Shown here in pieces: positions 1-8,006 of a stretch of DNA of 36,442 nt. The notes below the pieces were generated by a model. The model did not search any database. It had not been told where the DNA came from and saw only the letters and a program-made list of their open reading frames with translations. Where the stretch lies: contig JAFZBQ010000098.1 of assembly GCA_017561665.1 (NCBI GenBank), positions 1 to 36,442 of the forward strand, written 5' to 3'. The stretch comes from Bacteroidales bacterium. Its GTDB lineage: Bacteria; Bacteroidota; Bacteroidia; Bacteroidales; UBA932. A program made the translations under genes and the position numbers. Each line of letters opens with the position of its first letter. The stretch's first letter is position 1.

Positions 1-1
1 A

Positions 2-529
2 CTCGGAAAGATAGCGCCGAATGTGATCAATAGGAACTTCCATGCAACGGCTCCTGACCAGAAGTGGGCAACTGATGTTACTCAAGTGAAGATCAAGGAC
101 AGATGGGTGTATCTGTCTCCAATCTTGGATATGTTCAATGGCGAGATCATCTCGTATGTAATATCCGACCGCCCTGACCTTAAGATGGTTATGACGATGC
201 TTGACAATGCATTCAAAGAAAGGACGATACAAGAGAATCTGGTTATCCATTCTGACCAAGGGTGGCATTATCAACACAAGAGGTATCAGAAAACCCTTAA
301 GGACAGGCATATAACCCAGAGTATGTCCCGCAAAGGCAACTGTTTGGACAATGCAATGATGGAGAATTTCTTCGGACTTATGAAGAACGAATTGCTATAT
401 TTGCAGGAGTGGGATTCTGTCGATCAGTTTAAGACGGCCCTCCGGAACTATATCCGGTATTACAACAACGATAGAATCAAACTGAGGCTAAATGGAAAGA
501 GCCCGGTGCAATACCGAGCTCTGTTCTAA
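2..529 (+). CDS. IS3-family transposase OrfB, 5'-truncated by the window edge
   Basis: C-terminal part of an IS3-family OrfB, the integrase-like subunit that with OrfA cuts and joins the element ends. The frame is open to the left edge, so the GTG at 23 is not the true start. Counting from that GTG as residue 1, the catalytic DDE triad is visible: D18 in WATDVTQ, D78 in HSDQGWHYQ, and E114 in AMMENFFG. The 35-residue gap between the second D and the E is the classic DD(35)E spacing. The string QSMSRKGNCLDNA and the YYNNDRIK segment near the C-terminus are IS150-group hallmarks. The stop at 529 is followed within 50 bp by the terminal repeat. The visible part has no stop or frameshift, so the copy may be active. 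Confidence 0.9.
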   Translation, partial: LGKIAPNVINRNFHATAPDQKWATDVTQVKIKDRWVYLSPILDMFNGEIISYVISDRPDLKMVMTMLDNAFKERTIQENLVIHSDQGWHYQHKRYQKTLKDRHITQSMSRKGNCLDNAMMENFFGLMKNELLYLQEWDSVDQFKTALRNYIRYYNNDRIKLRLNGKSPVQYRALF

Positions 530-557
530 TCTAAGGCCTCTTAAATAATGTTAAACC

Positions 558-576
558 GTCCAACTTTTGGGGGTCA
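558..576 (+). repeat. Right terminal inverted repeat of the IS3/IS150-group element
   Basis: GTCCAACTTTTGGGGGTCA lies 28 bp after the transposase stop. It matches the general form of IS150-group ends, whose left ends begin TGACCCCCAAAAGTTGGAC. The partner repeat is outside the window. Confidence 0.7.
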
Positions 577-613
577 CATCACACTGGCACTCCTTTCATT
601 ATGGCCTGTCTAT

Positions 614-736
614 TCACAGCAGATTCGTCATCGCTGCACTTACTTGGCTGTTCTCAAAGCTATCGAGGTATGTCTGCGTTATCTTCTCGCTGATAATGGC
701 TGTGCTTACTCCATACCGTAGCGTAGGAATGCCTTG
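614..736 (-). pseudogene. Probable C-terminal remnant of a tyrosine recombinase (integrase)
   Basis: The minus-strand frame ending at 614 reads SEKITQTYLDSF followed by ENSQVSAAMTNLL and a stop. This resembles the very C-terminus of Bacteroidetes mobile-element tyrosine recombinases, where an S-E-K-x-T-x-x-Y-L-x-S-F segment carries the nucleophilic tyrosine. The preceding residues (TLRYGVSTAII) fit less well, and further upstream the frame runs into arginine- and alanine-rich text that looks non-coding. Only about 35-40 codons are recognisable, and the rest of the recombinase (R-H-R catalytic residues) is absent. It sits 38 bp from the IS end, which fits decay of an older element at the same spot. 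The family call rests on a short match. Confidence 0.5.
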
Positions 737-1464
737 CAACGAACGTAGGTGGTGAGCTTTAATGGAATATCGAAATAAAACCCGCTGCCGGGCAGAGCCT
801 TCGCTTGTAAAGGGGGCGTCGCTACTCCGTTCGTTCGCCTTTTCTCCGCTACAAAAATGCCTAAGCTCGAGGACTCGCTCCGGGGCTAACGCCCCTGCGC
901 TCAGACATCTCTCGCTTTTAACGGCATTTTCGGTCGCTGCGAAATAGCACGCCGGCAGCCTCACCGGCTCCCGGCGCTTGCACCGGCGCCCTCACTCAAA
1001 CCGCTCCGCACCCTTTCAAGCTGCGGCACTTCTGCCCGGCAGCAGAGAGTCCCCTCCGCATTGCTATCTGCATCGACTTTAACGAAGACAGGACAAAGCC
1101 TGATGAGGCTATCATCACAGAATGAAAAAGACTGCCACTATTTGCATTCTGCGGCAACGTATTTATCCTTTCTATCGTTTTTCTTGTCACAGTATGAAAA
1201 AGGATGAGAATATATTCATCCTGTGACGAAGCGAAGCCACGGCAGAAAGCCGCATTAGCGGTCTGCGTCCAGGATATACGGTTTTTTAAAAAACAGTATT
1301 CTACGTAATTATTTCTGTTTTCGATTTTTCTACGCAGCCACCTATCTATCAACATCTTATCGTCTTGCTCTTTCCATAAACAAACACAACTCTCATAATA
1401 ATTGAACTTCTTTCGAATCGTATTGTTACTATATCCATCTTTGGTATAAATAATCTTATCACTG
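737..1464. other. Gene-free stretch between the integrase remnant and the toxin-antitoxin pair
   Basis: About 0.73 kb with no convincing gene. The first 300 bp are GC-rich with short hairpins, for example GGGGC-TAAC-GCCCC at 882-895 and several GCCGG/CCGGC repeats at about 950-990. From about 1080 the sequence becomes AT-rich. Open frames exist on both strands but show no conserved motif and look compositional. The style resembles non-coding DNA near the ends of Bacteroides integrative elements, consistent with the neighbouring IS and integrase remnant. That resemblance is from memory, not from a search. Confidence 0.5.
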
Positions 1465-1482
1465 CTTTACATTTATGTAAAG
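1465..1482. promoter_or_regulatory. Perfect palindrome, probable operator of the toxin-antitoxin operon
   Basis: CTTTACAT-TT-ATGTAAAG is an 8-bp perfect inverted repeat around a 2-bp centre. It ends 7 bp before the -7 box and overlaps the place where a -33 element should sit (TTTAC at 1466-1470). Such a site is expected for autoregulation by the XRE-type antitoxin encoded just downstream. The binding role is inferred. Confidence 0.65.
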
Positions 1483-1489
1483 TTTTTAA

Positions 1490-1497
1490 TACCTTTG
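1490..1497 (+). promoter_or_regulatory. Bacteroidetes -7 promoter box (TACCTTTG) for the toxin-antitoxin operon
   Basis: TACCTTTG matches the TAnnTTTG consensus and lies only 4 nt before the ATG at 1502, so transcription should begin at or next to the start codon (leaderless mRNA). Confidence 0.65.
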
Positions 1498-1501
1498 TAC
1501 A

Positions 1502-1981
1502 ATGAAAAAAAGAACGACTTTGGAGTTAGTGGAACAATCCGAGAAAGTGAGTCTGTATTCTATCAGTTTTGCCATGGATAAGGCCACCGAGTTTGAAAGA
1601 TTTTTACAGAAGTTTGAAGAAGAGGCTGCGCTTAACGAAGACTATCAGAAGATTCTCTATGCGCTATCTATCATTTTGGATAAAGGCGCCCTGGAAAGGT
1701 ACTTTAGACCTGAAGGATCTATGAGCGATAACTTGTGTGCGTTACCGATAGAATCCGGAAGCATACGACTTTATTGTCTACGAATCTCTGATGAGATTCT
1801 AATTCTTGGTAATGGTGGCTCGAAAAGCACAGAAACCTATCAGCAGGATTTGAATCTATATGGTTATGCTCTGGACTTACAAAAGTTTGACAAACTACTC
1901 CAAGACGACATTCGGGACGGAATTGTAACTGTAGAAGAACGATTGCTTACCGGTATTGAAGATAGAACATACCTTATATGA
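1502..1981 (+). CDS. Probable RelE/HigB-like toxin of a type II toxin-antitoxin pair
   Basis: A 159-residue protein without a signal peptide or membrane segment. The middle (about residues 80-115) reads like the beta-hairpin core of RelE/HigB/Gp49-type toxins: a basic, aromatic strand (SIRLYCLRI) followed by a second strand (EILILGNGG) and a K-S-T-x-T-Y-Q turn. Family members of this type bind the ribosome and cut mRNA; activity here is inferred. The protein is longer than classical RelE toxins because of an acidic N-terminal helical region (about residues 24-45) and a C-terminal tail. Its stop overlaps the start of the HTH gene by 4 nt (ATGA), giving the toxin-first order of higBA loci. The ATG at 1502 is chosen because it lies 4 nt after a clear -7 box. 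It could instead be a domain-of-unknown-function partner of the HTH protein. Confidence 0.6.
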   Translation: MKKRTTLELVEQSEKVSLYSISFAMDKATEFERFLQKFEEEAALNEDYQKILYALSIILDKGALERYFRPEGSMSDNLCALPIESGSIRLYCLRISDEILILGNGGSKSTETYQQDLNLYGYALDLQKFDKLLQDDIRDGIVTVEERLLTGIEDRTYLI

Positions 1982-2241
1982 AACAGAACGAATTATTTCA
2001 TCAACAATTGAAGGAAGTCACTCCTGCCGTGAAACAAGAGATGGATTGGTCTCGTGCTATCATCGACAAGATTGATGCTATCTTGAAACGGGATGGAATA
2101 ACCCAACGCGAACTAGCAGCACGCTTAGGATGTAATGAGACTCAAATCACACGATGGACTCGCGGATTTCCAAATTATACACTTAGTTCCCTCGCCAAAC
2201 TGTCACAAGCCCTTGGAGAGCCCCTGATTTCTGTTGAATAA
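1978..2241 (+). CDS. XRE-family helix-turn-helix antitoxin (HigA-like)
   Basis: An 87-residue DNA-binding protein. Residues 40-75 form a typical HTH_3 domain: an I-T-Q-R-E-L-A-A-R-L-G helix, the turn CNETQ, the recognition helix ITRWTRG, then LSSLAKLSQALG. The N-terminal 35 residues are acidic and helical and may neutralise the toxin encoded by the preceding, overlapping gene. As in other HigA systems it probably also represses its own operon, and the perfect palindrome at 1465-1482 is the obvious site. The downstream gene is a tRNA on the opposite strand. The HTH call is firm; the antitoxin role rests on operon structure. Confidence 0.75.
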   Translation: MKQNELFHQQLKEVTPAVKQEMDWSRAIIDKIDAILKRDGITQRELAARLGCNETQITRWTRGFPNYTLSSLAKLSQALGEPLISVE

Positions 2242-2251
2242 GTCGACGGCA

Positions 2252-2291
2252 GAAAACAAAAAGTCACCGCAACTATTGTGTTACGGTGACT
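2252..2291 (-). terminator. Rho-independent terminator downstream of the CAT-anticodon tRNA
   Basis: On the minus strand, AGTCACCG pairs with CGGTGACT (arms at 2284-2291 and 2262-2269 in plus coordinates) and is followed by TTTTTGTTTTC. It lies 7 bp beyond the tRNA 3' end. It may also help end the toxin-antitoxin transcript from the other side, although the plus strand has only a weak T-run. Confidence 0.8.
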
Positions 2292-2298
2292 CTTCGCG

Positions 2299-2372
2299 TG
2301 GTCCCAGCAGGGCATGATCCTGCGACCCCCTGATTATGAGTCAGATGCTCTAACCAACTGAGCTATGGGACC
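2299..2372 (-). tRNA. tRNA with anticodon CAT (elongator Met, or Ile2 if lysidine-modified)
   Basis: The minus strand folds as a 74-nt cloverleaf: acceptor GGTCCCA/TGGGACC, D-arm GCTC-AGTTGGTTA-GAGC, anticodon loop CTCATAA (anticodon complement at 2336-2338), T-stem GCAGG/CCTGC, discriminator A. CCA is not encoded. A CTCATAA loop is shared by elongator Met and Ile2 tRNAs, so the identity is left open; it is not the initiator type. The T-loop reads ATCATGC rather than the usual TTCRANY, which is odd. It lies downstream of rpsJ with its own -7 box. Confidence 0.88.
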
Positions 2373-2382
2373 GTTTCCGGTG

Positions 2383-2390
2383 CAAATATA
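2383..2390 (-). promoter_or_regulatory. -7 promoter box (TATATTTG) for the CAT-anticodon tRNA
   Basis: On the minus strand TATATTTG ends 10 nt before the tRNA 5' end, a fitting distance for transcription starting a few bases upstream of the mature tRNA. No convincing terminator separates rpsJ from this point, so read-through from the str operon is also possible. Confidence 0.6.
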
Positions 2391-2436
2391 TGCAAACTAT
2401 CCGGAACTAGTTGTGTGTTGTCTTCTTTTCTGACGA

Positions 2437-2745
2437 TTAGTTGACCTTGATCTCTACGTCAACACCGCTGGGAAGCTCGAGGCGCATCAGCGCGTCGATG
2501 GTCTTGGGGTTGGAAGAGTAAATGTCAACCAGACGACGGAAAGAATTGAGTTGGAACTGCTCGCGAGCTTTCTTGTTAACGAAAGTAGAGCGGTTTACAG
2601 TGAAAATCTTCTGGTCGGTCGGCAGGGGGATAGGACCGCTGACAACTGCGCCAGTAGCTTTGACTGTCTTTACGAGCTGGTCGGTGGACTTGTCTACCAA
2701 CGCATGGTCGTAAGATTTCAATTTAATTCTGATTTTCTGGCTCAT
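2437..2745 (-). CDS. rpsJ: 30S ribosomal protein S10
   Basis: A 102-residue S10, the usual length. It starts [20 protein letters not shown] and holds the conserved GPIPLPT loop and the HKR-equivalent segment [18 protein letters not shown]10 sits in the 30S head and, outside the ribosome, joins the NusB antitermination complex. It is the fourth gene of the operon, 21 bp after fusA. In most Bacteroidetes rpsJ leads straight into rplC and the S10/spc cluster; here it is followed by a tRNA and mobile DNA, so the superoperon is split at this point. Confidence 0.97.
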   Translation of the reverse strand: MSQKIRIKLKSYDHALVDKSTDQLVKTVKATGAVVSGPIPLPTDQKIFTVNRSTFVNKKAREQFQLNSFRRLVDIYSSNPKTIDALMRLELPSGVDVEIKVN

Positions 2746-2766
2746 TATATAACTATTTATTTGAAT

Positions 2767-4872
2767 TTATTCACCAATAAAAATGCGTCCCAGACGTTGC
2801 ACCACCTCTTTTGCAATAGGTGTGGGCACCTCTTCGTAATGACTGAACTCCATGGAGCTGGTTGCTCGTCCGCTGGATAGGGTCCTGAGCACCGTGACAT
2901 AGCCGAACTGCTCTGCCAGAGGCACCAGGGCCTTTATGATGCGGGCGTTGCCCTTGCTGTCCATGTCCTGAATCTGACCGCGCCGGCGGTTGAGATCGCC
3001 AACGATGTCGCCCATATATTCCTCGGGTGTCACCACCTCCAGCTTCATGATAGGCTCCATCAGCACCGGAGAGCACTTCTTGAGCGCGTTCCTGAATGCA
3101 ATGTTGGCACAAATCTCAAACGACAGCGAGTCGGAATCCACGGGATGATAAGCTCCGTCCAGCAAGCGTACTTTCAGGCCTACTACCGGGTAACCTGCCA
3201 ATACGCCGTTTGTCATGGAACTCTTCAAGCCCTTTTCCACCGCGGGAATGTATTCGCGGGGGATGTTGCCACCCTTGACCTCGTCGATAAACTGCAACCC
3301 GGTGACGCCTTCGTCCGCCGGAGAAAACTCCGCCACGATGTCGGCGTACTTGCCGCGGCCGCCTGTCTGCTTCTTGAAAGTCTCGTGGATCTCGTAGGTA
3401 CCGCGAATGGCCTCCTTGTAGTTGACCTGCGGCGCACCCTGGTTGATCTCCACGCCGAATTCACGGCGCAGACGGTCTATGATTATGTCAAGATGAAGCT
3501 CGCCCATACCGCTGATGATGGTCTGTCCCGTCTCCTGATTGGTCTCGGCAGTGAATGTCGGGTCCTCTTCGGAGAGTTTGGCCAGCGCCAGCGCCAGGCG
3601 GTCGATGTCAGCCTGAGTCTTGGGTTCCACCGCAACGCCGATAACCGGCTCGGGGAACACCATTGATTCCAATACTACAGGTTTGTCTTCGACGCATATC
3701 GTATCTCCGGTGCGCAGCTCCTTGAACCCGACTGCGGCGCAGATATCTCCTGCCTCCACAAAGTCTATCGGGTTCTGTTTGTTGCTGTGCATCTGATACA
3801 GTCGCGCAACTCTTTCTTTCTTGTCTGTGCGGGTGTTGAGCACATAGGAGCCTGAATCCAGGCGTCCCGAATATGCCCTGAGGAAAGCAAGGCGGCCCAC
3901 AAACGGGTCGGTTGCGATTTTGAACACAAGGGCGCAGAACGGATCGTCTACGCTGGGCTTGCGCTCTACCTCGGCTCCGGTCTTGGGATTGGTCCCGTGA
4001 ACGCTACCCACATCCAGAGGACTGGGCAGGTAACGCACCACTGCATCGAGGAGGAACTGCACGCCCTTGTTCTTGAAAGATGAGCCGCAGCAGGTCGGCA
4101 CAGCCGCCATACTGATGGTCGCCTTTCTAAGGGCTTCGATAATCTCGGCCTCGGTGATGCTGTCGGGATCGTCGAAGAATTTGGCCATGATGTTATCGTC
4201 AAATTCTGCGACGGCCTCCAGCAGCTTGCCCCTCCACTCTTCGGCTTCGGCTTTCATATCGGCGGGAATGTCCTTGATCTCGTAGTTTACGAGCTCGGTG
4301 CCGTTATCGTAATAAATAGCCTTCATTGCGATAAGGTCCACAATTCCCTCGAAATTCTCCTCGGCCCCGATAGGGAGGCAGATCGGCAGCGCGTTTGCGC
4401 CAAGTTTTGTGTGAATCTCCTCTACAACAGCAAGGAAATCGGCCCCGACGCGGTCCATCTTGTTGACATACGCAATCTTGGGGACGTGGTATTTGTCGGC
4501 TTGGCGCCATACCGTCTCCGATTGCGGCTGTACACGACCGACCGCGCAGAACGTCGCTATGGTGCCGTCCAGCACGCGCAGCGAGCGCTCTACCTCAACG
4601 GTAAAATCCACGTGGCCGGGAGTGTCTATCAGGTTGATCTGATATTTCTCGCCGTCGTGGTTCCAGAAAGCGGTGGTGGCAGCACTTGTGATAGTGATGC
4701 CGCGCTCCTGCTCCTGAACCATCCAGTCCATCGTGGCAGCCCCGTCGTGCACCTCTCCGATCTTGTGAGTCTTGCCTGTATAATACAGGATACGCTCGCT
4801 GGTCGTAGTTTTGCCGGCATCGATGTGGGCCATGATACCGATGTTCCTCGTGTATGTGAGGTCTCTTGCCAT
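2767..4872 (-). CDS. fusA: Translation elongation factor G
   Basis: A 701-residue EF-G, the GTPase that drives mRNA-tRNA translocation and, with RRF, ribosome recycling. The G domain is intact: P-loop [15 protein letters not shown] near residues 14-30, switch [10 protein letters not shown] at about 85-92, and NKMDR at about 140. Domains II-V follow, including the domain IV region with GGRGKYADI and the C-terminal [10 protein letters not shown]. It starts [18 protein letters not shown] and lies 21 bp after rpsG in the str operon. This is the full-length canonical form, not a shortened paralogue. Confidence 0.98.
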   Translation of the reverse strand: MARDLTYTRNIGIMAHIDAGKTTTSERILYYTGKTHKIGEVHDGAATMDWMVQEQERGITITSAATTAFWNHDGEKYQINLIDTPGHVDFTVEVERSLRVLDGTIATFCAVGRVQPQSETVWRQADKYHVPKIAYVNKMDRVGADFLAVVEEIHTKLGANALPICLPIGAEENFEGIVDLIAMKAIYYDNGTELVNYEIKDIPADMKAEAEEWRGKLLEAVAEFDDNIMAKFFDDPDSITEAEIIEALRKATISMAAVPTCCGSSFKNKGVQFLLDAVVRYLPSPLDVGSVHGTNPKTGAEVERKPSVDDPFCALVFKIATDPFVGRLAFLRAYSGRLDSGSYVLNTRTDKKERVARLYQMHSNKQNPIDFVEAGDICAAVGFKELRTGDTICVEDKPVVLESMVFPEPVIGVAVEPKTQADIDRLALALAKLSEEDPTFTAETNQETGQTIISGMGELHLDIIIDRLRREFGVEINQGAPQVNYKEAIRGTYEIHETFKKQTGGRGKYADIVAEFSPADEGVTGLQFIDEVKGGNIPREYIPAVEKGLKSSMTNGVLAGYPVVGLKVRLLDGAYHPVDSDSLSFEICANIAFRNALKKCSPVLMEPIMKLEVVTPEEYMGDIVGDLNRRRGQIQDMDSKGNARIIKALVPLAEQFGYVTVLRTLSSGRATSSMEFSHYEEVPTPIAKEVVQRLGRIFIGE

Positions 4873-4893
4873 CCTAATCCTTTACGGACAGTC

Positions 4894-5370
4894 TTAGAAG
4901 CGGAAGTGAGCAAAAGCCTTGTTGGCCTCTGCCATCTTGTGCATATCTTCCTTGCGCTTGAATGCAGCACCCTCGTTGTTGTATGCTGCAATTATCTCGG
5001 CACATAACTTTTCGGCCATTGAGTGACCGGAACGCTTACGGGCGTAGAGTACCATATTCTTCATGGAGATGGAGATTTTGCGTTCAGGTCTGATCTCGGT
5101 AGGAACCTGGAAGTTGGCACCACCTACACGGCGGCTCTTGACCTCGATCTGGGGAGTGATGTTCTCCAGAGCCTGCTTCCAAACTTCTATCGGAGCCTTG
5201 TCAGAATCTTTCATCTTCTCGCCTACCATATCAATGGCATCGTAAAAAATAGAATACGCGATACTCTTCTTCCCCTGCAACATAAGGTTGTTGACAAAAC
5301 GTGTTACAAGCACGTCGTTGTACTTCGGATCAGGAAGTAGAATCCTCTTTTTAGGCTTCGTCTTTCTCAT
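4894..5370 (-). CDS. rpsG: 30S ribosomal protein S7
   Basis: A 158-residue S7, the primary assembly protein that organises the 3' domain of 16S rRNA. It starts [19 protein letters not shown] and has the conserved [24 protein letters not shown] and [18 protein letters not shown] segments. It ends with the [13 protein letters not shown] tail. It lies 34 bp after rpsL and 21 bp before fusA. S7 represses the str operon in enterobacteria; no equivalent structure was identified here. Confidence 0.98.
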   Translation of the reverse strand: MRKTKPKKRILLPDPKYNDVLVTRFVNNLMLQGKKSIAYSIFYDAIDMVGEKMKDSDKAPIEVWKQALENITPQIEVKSRRVGGANFQVPTEIRPERKISISMKNMVLYARKRSGHSMAEKLCAEIIAAYNNEGAAFKRKEDMHKMAEANKAFAHFRF

Positions 5371-5404
5371 TTTTCAACAAATTGATTTGATAAATTAAAC
5401 AGAA

Positions 5405-5788
<384 letters not shown>

Positions 5789-5841
5789 AAAAAGTTATTA
5801 ATCTTTTATTTAAATAAGTTAACCGCGTTTTTTGCGGGCTG

Positions 5842-5871
5842 CAAAGATAGAAATAATTTTAAGAATATCAA
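5842..5871 (-). promoter_or_regulatory. Promoter of the str operon (TTG-N19-TATCTTTG)
   Basis: On the minus strand TTG (5869-5871) is followed by exactly 19 nt and then TATCTTTG (5842-5849), the Bacteroidetes -33/-7 arrangement. The leader to rpsL is about 50-55 nt and contains a CCGC/GCGG mini-hairpin and the AT palindrome TTATTTAAATAA (5806-5817). Confidence 0.75.
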
Positions 5872-5913
5872 CACGTTTTGCACATTTTTTGGCCCCGTTC
5901 AAGCGCTATTGAC

Positions 5914-5921
5914 TATCTTTG
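5914..5921 (+). promoter_or_regulatory. -7 promoter box (TATCTTTG) for trmO
   Basis: TATCTTTG lies 8 nt before the ATG at 5930, divergent from the str promoter. A TTGG at 5889-5892 could serve as a loosely spaced -33. Transcription would start at or within a few bases of the ATG. Confidence 0.65.
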
Positions 5922-5929
5922 CTATTGAT

Positions 5930-6616
5930 ATGAAAATCGAGCCCATAGCCCACATCCGTTCGCCCTTCGGCGAGAAGTTCGGAGTGCCGCGCCAGAGCGG
6001 CCTTGCCCCCGACTGCCCGGCGCAGGTGGTGTTCGAGAAGGAATTCGCCCTGCCGGACGCCGTCCGCGGCCTGGAGGGCTTCTCGCATATCTGGCTGATT
6101 TGGGGCTTTTCCCAGGCGCCGTGGGACGGCAATCTCACCGTCCGCCCGCCACGGCTGGGCGGCAACACCCGCATCGGCGTTTTCGCCTCCCGGTCGCCTT
6201 TCAGGCCCAATTCACTGGCGATGTCGGCGGTGAAACTGGTGCGTGTTGACTGTACCGACGGCGTGGTGCTGCACGTGACCGGCGCCGACCTGCTGGACGG
6301 CACTCCCATCTACGACATCAAGCCGTATATTCCTTATGCCGATTGCATTGCCGACGCCGCCGACGGATATACCGGAGCCACCAAGGACCACCGACTGCGG
6401 GTTGAGTTCGCTCCCGGCACGGCCGACGCCATAAAAAGCGGAGAGGGCATCGATACCGATACCCTCTCGCAAATCACCAGGCTGTTGGAGCTGGACCCCC
6501 GCGTCTCATACGACTCAGACCCCGACAAAATCTGGGGAATGGCTTACGGACCCTACAACGTCCGATTCAAGGTCGACGGGGAGCTAGCCACCGTGGTGGA
6601 AATTACACTCAGATAG
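5930..6616 (+). CDS. trmO: tRNA (N6-threonylcarbamoyladenosine(37)-N6)-methyltransferase TrmO (TsaA/UPF0066)
   Basis: A 228-residue TrmO-type protein, which in characterised members methylates t6A37 of certain threonine tRNAs using S-adenosylmethionine. The UPF0066 hallmarks appear in order: IRSPFGEKFGVPRQSGL near residues 9-25, LEGFSHIWLIWGF, the GGNTRIGVFASRSPFRPNS block, and LLDGTPIYDIKPYIPYAD. The C-terminal 60 residues hold the DPDKIWGMAYGPYNVRFKV segment seen in long forms. An in-frame extension back to 5771 exists, but the ATG at 5930 fits both the family N-terminus and the -7 box 8 nt upstream. It is convergent with the next gene, with stops 1 bp apart and no hairpin between them. Confidence 0.92.
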   Translation: MKIEPIAHIRSPFGEKFGVPRQSGLAPDCPAQVVFEKEFALPDAVRGLEGFSHIWLIWGFSQAPWDGNLTVRPPRLGGNTRIGVFASRSPFRPNSLAMSAVKLVRVDCTDGVVLHVTGADLLDGTPIYDIKPYIPYADCIADAADGYTGATKDHRLRVEFAPGTADAIKSGEGIDTDTLSQITRLLELDPRVSYDSDPDKIWGMAYGPYNVRFKVDGELATVVEITLR

Positions 6617-6617
6617 C

Positions 6618-7943
6618 CTATTTGGCCTGGTCAAAGCGGATGCGGAAAACAGTGGTGGAACTTTGTCCGATTCTTTTCCTTTTAATCTCAATCGTTTCAG
6701 TTCTGGCGCTGCCTGTGTTATTCTTGGGACATCCTATTACACAAGGTATCTTTAGTGCGTGAATAGTGGGAGAATTAGGATCACTCACAAGTTCAGATTG
6801 ACCGAAAGAAATACGAACAAAGCTGCTTCCGCTCGAATGATTCCACTCGAAATATTTAGATGGCGTCAAAGAGACAAACAAATCCCCGTCAAACGGCGCA
6901 GCCGAATTGGTTACACTACCCATTCTGATGTAATAATTGGCAGTAGTTTCGTTAGAAGGAACATCTATATAGGGAATATGTTTTGACCAATCATACGCAG
7001 TCACCAATGTGTCATAATCTGGGTCGAGCTCTATAAAGCAACTGGCGATATACATTTTGTGGTAACCTGTCGTACCGTCGGGGAAGAAAGCCATTATCTC
7101 CAGCCATCCTCCTGTCCATGATGCGTTCAGTGTTCTGTCATCATCCATATAACCATACCATCCAACGTCTTCGGATTCTTCATAATCGTATTCAGGCAAT
7201 GAGACTCTGATCACGCCCGACTTCGCATCGGAAGGAATGAACGACACACCGGAATATTTGAACGGAATGGTCGTCATATATGTCAATTTTACATCATCCG
7301 CACTTTTAATATCTCCTGTCATGGTATAGGGGATTTCAAGACGCATATCCTTCAGCCATTCTTCTTTTTCAAAGCAACTGAAACACTTGCGGCCACCTCC
7401 GACTGTGATGGTATATCTCTCTTTCTCACCGTAGAACACAGGAATGATAGTGCCGTCGGCCAGAATGATGAGCAGGGTGTCACCGGCCGCATTGGGCTTT
7501 ATGTCCATGATGAGGCTGCGGTCAATTGCGCTGCCGACATCGCTCCAGGTTTTGCCGTCGTCATAGGACACCTTCCACGTCTCGTTCTCAATCTTGAACT
7601 TCGGAGTCTTACCGTTCTCGCCCTGCGCGCCCTTGAGAGCATCTTTCTGGGCCTGAGTCAAGTCGTCCCAGGTCAACGGATCGCCCTTGGGTCCCTGCGC
7701 GTTGAACTCAATGGAATTGCCGTCGCTGAAAGTCAGTTTGTAGCCGTCTGACGTGGTGGTGTAGGCAGTAACGGTGTTGCCAGCGGCCAGCTTCTGGAGC
7801 AGTGTCTGGTAGTTCAACAGCTGCTGCATCGATTTCTCCAATTCGCCCACGCGACGCTGCAGTTCGCTGTCATCGTACTTGTCGCAGCCGGCCAGCATCA
7901 CAGCAAGCACGGCCACCATCATAAACGAAAGAATCTTTTTCAT
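6618..7943 (-). CDS. DUF4988-type surface lipoprotein of unknown function
   Basis: A 441-residue lipoprotein. The signal peptide ends in MLAGC with Cys20 as the lipidation site and no obvious lipoprotein-export acidic run (DKYDDSE follows). Residues 25-52 form a short coiled coil (LQRRVGELEKSMQQLLNYQ), then a DUF4988-like region (about 55-180) in which asparagine- and glycine-rich strands alternate with collagen-like fragments (GPKGDP, GAQGENGKTP). The remaining 250 residues are beta-rich with no recognised catalytic motif. Such proteins are common in gut Bacteroidales, often linked to glycan use, but no SusC/D genes flank this one. It is a single gene with its own -7 box at 7978. The function is unknown. 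Confidence 0.8.
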   Translation of the reverse strand: MKKILSFMMVAVLAVMLAGCDKYDDSELQRRVGELEKSMQQLLNYQTLLQKLAAGNTVTAYTTTSDGYKLTFSDGNSIEFNAQGPKGDPLTWDDLTQAQKDALKGAQGENGKTPKFKIENETWKVSYDDGKTWSDVGSAIDRSLIMDIKPNAAGDTLLIILADGTIIPVFYGEKERYTITVGGGRKCFSCFEKEEWLKDMRLEIPYTMTGDIKSADDVKLTYMTTIPFKYSGVSFIPSDAKSGVIRVSLPEYDYEESEDVGWYGYMDDDRTLNASWTGGWLEIMAFFPDGTTGYHKMYIASCFIELDPDYDTLVTAYDWSKHIPYIDVPSNETTANYYIRMGSVTNSAAPFDGDLFVSLTPSKYFEWNHSSGSSFVRISFGQSELVSDPNSPTIHALKIPCVIGCPKNNTGSARTETIEIKRKRIGQSSTTVFRIRFDQAK

Positions 7944-7977
7944 AGTGCTATTATTTAGTAAACGATTGTCGGTCTAC

Positions 7978-7985
7978 CAAATATA
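7978..7985 (-). promoter_or_regulatory. -7 promoter box (TATATTTG) for the DUF4988 lipoprotein
   Basis: On the minus strand TATATTTG lies 34 nt before the ATG. The T-rich DNA just upstream (between 7986 and 8006) could also act as the transcription end of the preceding U32 gene. Confidence 0.55.
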
Positions 7986-8006
7986 GCCAAAAAAAACGAA
8001 AAAACA

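Larger units (their letters stand above)
1..576 (+). mobile_element. Right part of an IS3-family (IS150-group) insertion sequence
   Basis: The window opens inside an insertion sequence. What is present is the 3' portion of the DDE transposase gene, about 28 bp of non-coding DNA, and a terminal inverted repeat whose sequence (GTCCAACTTTTGGGGGTCA) is of the kind found at IS150-group ends. The left end, orfA and the start of orfB lie outside the window, so completeness and the target duplication cannot be judged. DNA to the right (577 onward) is unrelated, which supports an element edge at about 576. Family assignment rests on the transposase sequence and the end motif. Confidence 0.85.

Noticed and set aside
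762-1355. Small open frames on both strands (762-947, 996-1355)
   Set aside because: No conserved motif, odd composition, no promoter; probably non-coding element DNA.
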